From the NCBI RefSeq assembly GCF_024505055.1, contig NZ_JANIBL010000008.1, positions 36,666 to 100,665 on the forward strand: a stretch of 64,000 bases of DNA, written 5' to 3'. The position numbers and the translations under genes are program-made. A model generated the notes under the pieces. It did no database searches, had not been told where the DNA came from, and worked only from the letters and a program-made list of their open reading frames with translations. Position 1 is the stretch's first letter. Every line of letters begins with the position of its first letter. Below, in pieces: positions 1-7,061 of this stretch. Origin of the DNA: Methylomonas rosea (GTDB lineage Bacteria > Pseudomonadota > Gammaproteobacteria > Methylococcales > Methylomonadaceae).

Positions 1-5
1 AAGAT

Positions 6-1661
6 ATGATAGATGAGTACCAATTGTTGCACGTTAAAGACAAACTACGGGACAAACGAATTTTGGTTTTCCCAAAAGATAGTTTTATAGATATAAAAAA
101 CGTTATTGTTGAGACGGAGGAGCGATTTAAACCCATTTTTTCCAGAAGCGATTTGCGTGGTGTCGATAACGCCGGGCAACTCGCCAAAGAAATTACTCGG
201 ATTATAAAAAAATCTGAAGGCGACAAATCAGGGAAGTACGATACTTTACACTTAGAAAAGGCGTTAGAAACGAAGATTATTAAGTTACATGACGCAATTA
301 TTATAAATAATTCGAATTCATCGGAACAAAATACAAATCCCGAATTGAGATCGAAAAGTGGGCTTGGACAGCTTTCAAGGAAAGTCCACGATAGTTTTAA
401 GAAAAAAAACATTGAGCCGCCACAGCCAATTTATGCCTTCAAAAAGGATAGCATTATCAAAGATCCGCCGGGTTTAACGGAAAGTTTGGAGAAAAGCGGT
501 ATTGTATTCGTATCTGATGAGGACATAGAGTTAATAAGTAATGAGGGATATGATCTGGTTGATATTTATGCCTTGCCTGAAATGATTGAAGTCGTTAAAC
601 CGCTCTTTAATCTGAATAATACTGTGGTAAAAAGCCTTTTAGAAATTCCTATTCTTAGCGAGAATTTCCTGAAAAATCCGCAGATTTTGGTGAGTGGTCA
701 CAAAGTAGTGCATGTACTTTTATTTGTGATATCTGGTTTAGTGCTTGTTTGGGTTGTAAAAATAGGTTGGCACTGGTTAGTGTTTGAGATTTTCCAATCA
801 CCCCGGGCTATATCTGTTTTCTCTTTCACATTGCCACTTTTAGGCTTGATTTTATTGAGTGTCGGATTGTTAAGCTTTGTTCGAGCTGATCGTGCAGAAG
901 CGTCGATTCTAATATTCGGGGTTCCAGTCGGAACGCTGTTATTCCTGTTGACCCCGGTCGACAGGCTGGTTGGGCCATCTTGGGAAAATCGCGTCAAAGA
1001 AGTTCAAGTCTTTCTCCTGAGGCTTTACGGTAGTTATACATTAATAGGAAGTCTATGGCTGTTTTCAGAAAATAAATCCAACTGGAATCCAGGCCTGCTG
1101 CTAGTAGATAATCCGGTGGCGTTGTTAATCTTGGCATTTACTTTATTTATTCTGAGTAAGAAAAAATGCGCCTTGGACAAAGAAACCCTTGTCCTCCCGG
1201 CCGACCAAAGTGGCTACCATAGGTCCCAGGCTTTTGTTAACTCACAAATTAGGCTCTACAGCGACCGTGCAATCAGTATATCGTCGTTTTATTTCTTTGG
1301 TTGGGGGGTTCCGGCCGGTGTAATGATGTTTAGTAACCTTTGGCGCGTCGGACGGAAGCGAGCGGCATTTATTGGTCTCATCGTCCCGTTCATATTATAC
1401 GTCTTGGCTAGCGGCTATAGCATGATACTTACCCTCAGTGAGCAGGCAGGTGAATTTGAGATAGTACCACTATGGATTACGGCGTTTTTGATCACTCCAT
1501 ATGTTAGTTATTGGGGGTGGCGCCAGTTAAGCGGGGAAGAAATAAGGCAGGCTCTCAAGCATAAAACTGCTCTTCAACCGCTTTGGAAAGTATTATTTGT
1601 TCTGATTTCGGTCAGTTTCTTGGGGTGGGTCTTGTTCTTTTATGTGTTTGGAATTTTGTAA
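6..1661 (+). CDS. Unknown multi-pass membrane protein, possibly part of the adjacent defence-like cluster
   Basis: I do not recognise this family. The first ~230 residues are hydrophilic and mixed alpha/beta in character (repeated short hydrophobic strands such as 'KRILVFPK' and 'SGIVFVSDEDIELI'). The C-terminal ~320 residues carry roughly eight hydrophobic segments, so the likely arrangement is a cytosolic N-terminal domain on a polytopic membrane domain. The reading frame is open to the first base of the window, so the true start may lie upstream; the first ATG in view is used. It is AT-richer than the housekeeping genes further right, as are the next three genes. A gap of 126 bp separates it from the patatin gene on the same strand, so cotranscription is possible but not shown. 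A transporter or a membrane effector/sensor are both possible. Confidence 0.6.
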   Translation: MIDEYQLLHVKDKLRDKRILVFPKDSFIDIKNVIVETEERFKPIFSRSDLRGVDNAGQLAKEITRIIKKSEGDKSGKYDTLHLEKALETKIIKLHDAIIINNSNSSEQNTNPELRSKSGLGQLSRKVHDSFKKKNIEPPQPIYAFKKDSIIKDPPGLTESLEKSGIVFVSDEDIELISNEGYDLVDIYALPEMIEVVKPLFNLNNTVVKSLLEIPILSENFLKNPQILVSGHKVVHVLLFVISGLVLVWVVKIGWHWLVFEIFQSPRAISVFSFTLPLLGLILLSVGLLSFVRADRAEASILIFGVPVGTLLFLLTPVDRLVGPSWENRVKEVQVFLLRLYGSYTLIGSLWLFSENKSNWNPGLLLVDNPVALLILAFTLFILSKKKCALDKETLVLPADQSGYHRSQAFVNSQIRLYSDRAISISSFYFFGWGVPAGVMMFSNLWRVGRKRAAFIGLIVPFILYVLASGYSMILTLSEQAGEFEIVPLWITAFLITPYVSYWGWRQLSGEEIRQALKHKTALQPLWKVLFVLISVSFLGWVLFFYVFGIL

Positions 1662-1787
1662 ACCTAACTTTTGAACTTAATGGTAGTAGGCACGAGCTTA
1701 CATCCGTAAAGCGTTAAATATGGGTTAAGAGCATAATTTGGTAAATTCAAAAATAACCATCTTTTCATTCAGAATAGGGAGTACGAA

Positions 1788-4280
1788 ATGTCTGATCCAA
1801 AAGACTTAACAGCCGACCAACTTGCCGCGCATGAACTTCTGACCGAGTTGCGCACAAGAATTACCACTCAGCCTTTGCCTTATCAGTACGGCATCGAAGC
1901 AAGCGCCCTAAAAAGTATTTATTCGGTATTTGAATTTGCAAGGGCTTCGATAAAGAAATACCCAGGATGTCAGAAATTTGCCTCTTTGGTAGCCGATACT
2001 CTCAACCTGGAATTGCGTCCTTTAACTGCCAAATGGCATCGTCCATACGAAGAAGGGCAACTCAACTCCCGTGATGGGGCCGACGAGTTCAGGGCTGATT
2101 TAGAGGGCGTGCAGGTAAAGCTTCGAGTATTCGCAGATCAACTCCACCAATTGGCTTATGGCAAACCTTCAGCAGATCAACTAACACCACCCCCTTTTGA
2201 TTCGGCGATTCTCGATCCGTTATTTGAAGATATTCCTTTTGGTATACATCAGAAACTCGCTAAATTGGACGCTAGCATGATCGAGGCTATCAACAATGAC
2301 GAAAAGCGGGAAATAAATGAACGGCGAGGTAAACAGGCAAGCGATAACAGCGATGTGACCAACGCAGTGGGACTGGCATTGTCGGGTGGTGGAATTCGCT
2401 CCGCTACATTTGGGTTTGGCGTTGTTCAAGTCTTGGCTGAACGCGGAATGCTCGAACAGGTCGATGTTCTTTCCACGGTTTCCGGCGGCGGTTACACTGG
2501 CAGTTTTCTGACTCGCCGACTGGGTGAGGGCGCTGATTTTACCGAGATGGCGTGGCCTCATGGGCCTGATCCCGAACCGATCCGTTTCATACGACAAAAT
2601 GCCAAATTCCTAGCGGCTCGCAATGCACGGGAAAACTGGGAAACGGTTGCTACGACGGTCGCCGGCATGGTACTAAATTGGACCGCGCCGCTGTTTATTA
2701 TTGCATTGTTATCAATTGTGGCCGTGTTGCTAAGCCAGTTCGCTACAGATTCGAAAGTGCTCAGCATCTCCGTAATTTTTCCGGTGCTAACCACCCTGAC
2801 CGGTTTGGCCTTTGTTGCCTATGGATGGTCGCTACGCCGCTCGGGCATAAGCCCCAAGATGGCGGGTCAAGCGCTTTGGTGGCTAACATTGCTGACTTTG
2901 GGCTGCGGCGCGCTCTGGCTCGTCAAGATGGGTCATGACGAGTTAGCGAAGTTTGATGCTAACAGCTGGAAGATAACAGGGCTAGCCGGTGTAATGGGTG
3001 TGCTTACAACAATTGCACCGTCCATCATGGAGTTCTTCCCCTTATTAAAGAACCCCAAATTCAAAATCATCGCTTCAAAGCTTTTTCTCGTGTTAGCTGG
3101 CCTTATTGCACCAGCAATCGGTCTCGCCGCATTCTATATTTTCTGGTTGCTTGGCGAGCCGGCATTCGACGCGGGTTTTTGGCTCCTAGCAGGTATCGCA
3201 GGCGGCTTGGGATTTATCGCTTTTTTTGTCCTCGACATCAACCTAACAGCACCTCATAGGTTTTATCGAGACAAACTAGCCAGAACCTTTATCCATAAAA
3301 CCGACGATGAAACGGCAACTGTCGAACTAACAAAGATTAATCCAAATAAAAAGGCTCCATATCATCTCATCAACACGACAGTAAACCTTCCAACCAGCGA
3401 GTCTCCAGCTCTGCGAGACCGCCGATCAGATTTCTTCTTGTTCTCTAAGCACTGGATAGGTTCCACAACCACCGGGTATGCTAAAACAGATCAGTGGCGA
3501 GCCAGTGGCAACCCTGTGGATTTAGCAACAGCCATTGCAGTGTCAGGCGCAGCGCTTTCCTCACATATGGGCTTGGGATCCAAACCCTTCCTCACAGCCA
3601 TTCTGACTCTACTCAACTTGCGTTTGGGATATTGGATAAAGAAACCCGACAACGGCGCCGGTGAGCAACACCCCGGCTTCCGTTGCTTGCTCCGCGAAAT
3701 GATCGCCAGCCCCATGTCCGAGAAGGAAGACTGGTTTAATCTGTCTGACGGCGGCCACATCGAAAACATGGCAGTTTACGAACTGCTTCGGCGTCGCGCA
3801 AAATACATTATTTGCGTCGATGGGGAAGCCGATCCAAATTTTGCCTTTGAAGGTTTACTAACCCTTGTTCGCCATGCCCAGATTGACTTTGGTGTAGAAA
3901 TCAGACCTGAACTGAGCGGCTTGCGTCCTGACCCAAAAACCGGCCTCAGTAAGACTCACTCGCATTTATGTCGCATTAGATATCCAGGTCCTAGCCCCGA
4001 TACTACCGCCGGTTGGGGCTTGTTACTTTATATAAAGCTTTCGGTCACCGGAAATGAATCCGAACTCATCAAGCGTTATCGGACCAACAATCCCGAATTT
4101 CCGCATCAAACCACGCTGGATCAATTTTTTGACGAAGAGCAATTTGAAGCTTACCGACAGCTAGGAGTTCACGTGACGGAAGGTCTATTCTCTAAGGCCT
4201 TGCTGAATAACGGCCCTTGTCCCACCTCGATCGAGGACTGGTTCAGAAAAATGGGACAAAATCTGCTGCTTCCCGACTAG
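1788..4280 (+). CDS. Patatin-like phospholipase with an inserted transmembrane domain
   Basis: Predicted lipid acyl hydrolase. Patatin signatures are visible: the oxyanion loop GGGIRS near residues 200-205, the nucleophile in 'STVSGGGY' (Ser232; the first glycine of GxSxG is replaced), and the catalytic aspartate in 'LSDGGHIEN' (Asp654). Five or six hydrophobic helices occupy about residues 290-480, between the nucleophile and the aspartate, so the hydrolase fold is interrupted by a membrane domain. At 830 aa it is far longer than ordinary patatins (~300-400 aa). The start is supported by AGGGAG at 1776-1781, 6 bases before ATG. The TIR and SLOG genes follow on the same strand. Patatin phospholipases are known effectors in CBASS defence (CapV); an effector role here is inference from context. 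A housekeeping lipid-turnover role is the alternative. Confidence 0.88.
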   Translation: MSDPKDLTADQLAAHELLTELRTRITTQPLPYQYGIEASALKSIYSVFEFARASIKKYPGCQKFASLVADTLNLELRPLTAKWHRPYEEGQLNSRDGADEFRADLEGVQVKLRVFADQLHQLAYGKPSADQLTPPPFDSAILDPLFEDIPFGIHQKLAKLDASMIEAINNDEKREINERRGKQASDNSDVTNAVGLALSGGGIRSATFGFGVVQVLAERGMLEQVDVLSTVSGGGYTGSFLTRRLGEGADFTEMAWPHGPDPEPIRFIRQNAKFLAARNARENWETVATTVAGMVLNWTAPLFIIALLSIVAVLLSQFATDSKVLSISVIFPVLTTLTGLAFVAYGWSLRRSGISPKMAGQALWWLTLLTLGCGALWLVKMGHDELAKFDANSWKITGLAGVMGVLTTIAPSIMEFFPLLKNPKFKIIASKLFLVLAGLIAPAIGLAAFYIFWLLGEPAFDAGFWLLAGIAGGLGFIAFFVLDINLTAPHRFYRDKLARTFIHKTDDETATVELTKINPNKKAPYHLINTTVNLPTSESPALRDRRSDFFLFSKHWIGSTTTGYAKTDQWRASGNPVDLATAIAVSGAALSSHMGLGSKPFLTAILTLLNLRLGYWIKKPDNGAGEQHPGFRCLLREMIASPMSEKEDWFNLSDGGHIENMAVYELLRRRAKYIICVDGEADPNFAFEGLLTLVRHAQIDFGVEIRPELSGLRPDPKTGLSKTHSHLCRIRYPGPSPDTTAGWGLLLYIKLSVTGNESELIKRYRTNNPEFPHQTTLDQFFDEEQFEAYRQLGVHVTEGLFSKALLNNGPCPTSIEDWFRKMGQNLLLPD

Positions 4281-4282
4281 AA

Positions 4283-4338
4283 GGCTGCCGCATCTTACCA
4301 GCGGCAACCGATGCTGATAATACTGGGTTGATCAGCAT
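4283..4338 (+). other. Two consecutive hairpins between the patatin and TIR genes
   Basis: Two inverted repeats fill the 87-bp gap. The first pairs 4283-4291 with 4301-4309 (8 of 9 bases); the second pairs ATGCTGAT at 4311-4318 with ATCAGCAT at 4331-4338 exactly. Neither is followed by a T-run, so they are not classical terminators. They could tune expression of the TIR/SLOG pair relative to the patatin (attenuation or mRNA processing), which is inference. Confidence 0.45.
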
Positions 4339-4367
4339 AGTCACTTAATTGCAAAAGGATATCTGCT

Positions 4368-5699
4368 ATGAATATTCCTGAAATCTTTGTTCTGTGGCAC
4401 CCATCCTGTCCCCTAGGAGAGATTTTCGCCCGCAGGATAAACTCATGGCTTAGGCCTGGAAATGGACTTGGGCCACAAGTCTATTATAGAAGTCTGCCAG
4501 CACCAGGCGCACCCAAGAACGGTTTACCCCCGCCTCTGCATGGCGAATATCGTACACCGACACAAATCGGTGAAGAAAGCGCCTCAACTAAGATTACGAA
4601 TTTGCAGATTGTTATTGCTCTGGTGGACGAACACATGGTGTCAGACCCAACATGGCGTCATTGGCTATCACAATTGCGCACACAAGGATCGTCCAAGCGC
4701 CGAGCCATAATACCTGTAGCGCTTGATGCTACTGCCTACAATACCCCAAATGAACTTCGCGAACTTAATTTTCTACGCCCAGCTGGATTGCCTTTAACTA
4801 ACCTAAATGATTTGTTGGTTGCATATGAAAAACATCGTCTCAACCAAAAAACCTCCTTAGAGGAGCATCAGCAGGCTGAGACAGTTGATTCAGTGGTGCG
4901 TTCGCTTTTAAAACAACTGACGGAAACCTTGACCCGTTTATTGTTGCCGCGTTCAAAAAATGAAGTAATACCTTCACAACTAAATGCAGTTGACATAGCT
5001 CCTCCAAAGGTATCAATATTTCTCAGTCACGCAAAAGCAGACGGGCGAGTGCCGGCTCAAAGATTGCGTGATTATATATACAGCCAAACACAGATGGCAG
5101 CGTTCTTCGACGAAAACGACATTGCCATTAGCTCTGTTTTTTCAAAGGTTCTTAACTATAGCCTTGATTCACCAACAACTGCGGCGATGATTGCAGTTAG
5201 AAGCGCTCGTTATGCAGAGCGTCCGTGGTGTCGAAGGGAAGTTTCGCTGTTCCGTAAACCTCAAAAAGTTGATAATCTATCGGTCGGCGTCGGAACAAAT
5301 GAACAATGGCGCTTACATCCATTGATAGTTGTAGAGGCGATGGATGATGGTTGCAAGTCTTTAGGTGTGCCAGAGTTTGGAAACGCGCCGACAGTGCGTT
5401 GGAGTACTGATATTCCTGACATCGAGGAACAGATTGTAACTCGGGTTATTCGAGACGCCTTGTTAGGGACTTATCATTCTGCTCTGGCCGCTTCAATTCC
5501 TGCAGAACCGGGAAAGCTTCGGCTTATTCTTAACTGGTTGCCGGATCCGACAACGCTCCTCCATGTAATCCGAAACCATCCCGATCAGGAATTACAAATC
5601 ATCTATCCTGGCCAAGGTCTTGCTGGTGCGGAACTAGACATTCTATACGAGTTTTTTCCACAGATTTGGTTTTATTCATTCGAGGAGATACTATCATGA
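4368..5699 (+). CDS. TIR-domain protein, candidate NAD-consuming signal generator
   Basis: A TIR domain spans about residues 214-362. It shows the beta-A motif 'VSIFLSHAKADG', the 'AAFFDENDI' loop and 'RPWCRREV', where Glu291 sits in the WCxxE position of the catalytic glutamate in NADase-type TIR domains. The N-terminal ~160 residues ('EIFVLWHPSC', then 'LQIVIALVDEHM...WRHWL') have the spacing of a second, degenerate TIR-like or Rossmann-like domain; this part is inference. The last ~70 residues are unassigned. The start is preceded by AAAGGA. The stop overlaps the next start as ATGA, typical of coupled partners. In Thoeris, a TIR protein makes a nucleotide signal from NAD that a SLOG domain binds; the neighbour here is SLOG-like, which suggests similar logic. 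It could instead be a direct NAD-depleting effector. Confidence 0.8.
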   Translation: MNIPEIFVLWHPSCPLGEIFARRINSWLRPGNGLGPQVYYRSLPAPGAPKNGLPPPLHGEYRTPTQIGEESASTKITNLQIVIALVDEHMVSDPTWRHWLSQLRTQGSSKRRAIIPVALDATAYNTPNELRELNFLRPAGLPLTNLNDLLVAYEKHRLNQKTSLEEHQQAETVDSVVRSLLKQLTETLTRLLLPRSKNEVIPSQLNAVDIAPPKVSIFLSHAKADGRVPAQRLRDYIYSQTQMAAFFDENDIAISSVFSKVLNYSLDSPTTAAMIAVRSARYAERPWCRREVSLFRKPQKVDNLSVGVGTNEQWRLHPLIVVEAMDDGCKSLGVPEFGNAPTVRWSTDIPDIEEQIVTRVIRDALLGTYHSALAASIPAEPGKLRLILNWLPDPTTLLHVIRNHPDQELQIIYPGQGLAGAELDILYEFFPQIWFYSFEEILS

Positions 5700-6709
5700 G
5701 TGACAAATTACGTACTCGGACGAATATTAATAAGGTTATTGCCCTAAGCATATCTTGGCAACGTGAAAACTTATTGGCAAGAGGTTTAGGATTGGAGCAT
5801 CTGCGAGATTTACTTTTGCAACTGGCAAGGCCAATTTTAAGAACAGGGGCATCCCTAGCCTATGCTGGGAACTGGTTAGAAGATGAAGGAAACTTTACGT
5901 TTGATCTGTTGCGCCTGATCAGTGCCGAACAAGAGGATAACAGCTTAGGCGGCCCTGATACTAATATTCAGTTGGGGCTACTGTATAATCATTCTGCATG
6001 GCCCCACTACCTGAAAGTTACAGCCCGAATTGAAGCCCAGTGGATCAATTGTTGTCGTATTGTTCGCATAACGCAACAAATGGCAGGTATATGCGATCCA
6101 GATTTTGTACCAGATCAGGAAGCAACCACTGAGTCAGCAAGATCGAAATTCAATGGCGCAATATGTTTGAGCGCCATGCGTCGGTTAACCATGTCGCCTT
6201 TGGTGCTTGATATTCCAGATGCACCTTCAATCCTAATTCCAGCAATAGAAGCTCGAATAATTATGGGTGGGAAAGTCGAAGGATTTTCTGGTTTCATGCC
6301 CGGTTTATTCGAGGAGGCCCTGGTGACCTTAGAACACAATAAACCGCTGTTTATTCTTGGAGGCTTTGGTGGTGGTGCCCAGATTTTAGCTGACGGAATA
6401 CTACGCTCTTCAGGGAATTATCCCTCGGAATTGGGTTTAGAGTGGCATAAAGAAAAATCTATGAATTTTGCCCGTTTTCTGGATGAAACCAAAAATTTCA
6501 ATTTGCCAACAAACGTAGACTCGTCTGAGCGAGCATTCAAAAAATTGGTTAATTATTTAGATAAAGCCAACTCCGATGTTGTTAGTACCCTTAACACAGG
6601 GTTAAGTACTGAAGATGCAATTCAGCTTCTCACCACTTCAAATCCACATCAAGCTGTGAAACTGGTCCGTAAAGGTTTAATCGCGTTAGGGCTTTTACCG
6701 AGTGCCTGA
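5696..6709 (+). CDS. SLOG/LOG-like Rossmann protein, candidate nucleotide sensor
   Basis: 337 aa. SLOG-superfamily features are visible: an N-terminal 'KVIALSIS' strand, 'LARPILRTGASLAYAGNW' near residues 43-60, then 'GGKVEGFSGFMPG-LFEEAL' (about 191-209) and 'LFILGGFGGGAQ' (about 218-229), matching the GGk...G..PG..EE and GGfGG pattern of nucleotide-binding SLOG domains. The start is ATG 5696, overlapping the TIR stop (ATGA) and preceded by GAGGAG at 5682-5687; an in-frame ATG at 5666 lies inside the TIR gene and lacks that site. The C-terminal ~100 residues are helical and unassigned. SLOG domains bind NAD-derived or cyclic nucleotides in Thoeris ThsA, so a sensor role, perhaps gating the patatin, is plausible but inferred. 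Confidence 0.78.
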   Translation: MSDKLRTRTNINKVIALSISWQRENLLARGLGLEHLRDLLLQLARPILRTGASLAYAGNWLEDEGNFTFDLLRLISAEQEDNSLGGPDTNIQLGLLYNHSAWPHYLKVTARIEAQWINCCRIVRITQQMAGICDPDFVPDQEATTESARSKFNGAICLSAMRRLTMSPLVLDIPDAPSILIPAIEARIIMGGKVEGFSGFMPGLFEEALVTLEHNKPLFILGGFGGGAQILADGILRSSGNYPSELGLEWHKEKSMNFARFLDETKNFNLPTNVDSSERAFKKLVNYLDKANSDVVSTLNTGLSTEDAIQLLTTSNPHQAVKLVRKGLIALGLLPSA

Positions 6710-7061
6710 TATTGCTATGGCACTTACATGATCGCACCAGCTTGATAAGTAGCCGATCTTGACTAAAGTACAACTCATTGATTTTTTTTTAATATTGATA
6801 CCGGTTGAAATTTGACCATCCAAGCAATATGCCCCCGTTGAATGGCAGCTTATTGCATCTAGCCGACATTGAGCGCAAAGCATTGAATGTCGCTTTTTGG
6901 CCGATATTTGCCCTAACCTAAAGTTATGTCACCAAGATATGTCACCCGTTCAGGCAGAAAACCCGGCATTTTTCAATCATTGTGTCAAAACCTACCTTGG
7001 TCTTGACACAACAATGAAATAGCTTTGATCAACCAATTTTTACTAATTTTGGCAATCGACA
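6710..7061. other. Intergenic region between convergent genes
   Basis: No convincing gene. A 9-bp inverted repeat (TTGTGTCAA at 6980-6988, TTGACACAA at 7003-7011) lies between the convergent SLOG and copper-receptor genes. A T-run near 6781 has no strong stem in front of it. The repeat may contribute to termination but lacks a T-tract. Confidence 0.4.

Noticed and set aside
4311..4338. Terminator between patatin and TIR genes
   Set aside because: The stem is perfect but only 8 bp with a 12-base loop and no T-run, so it is listed as structure, not as terminator.
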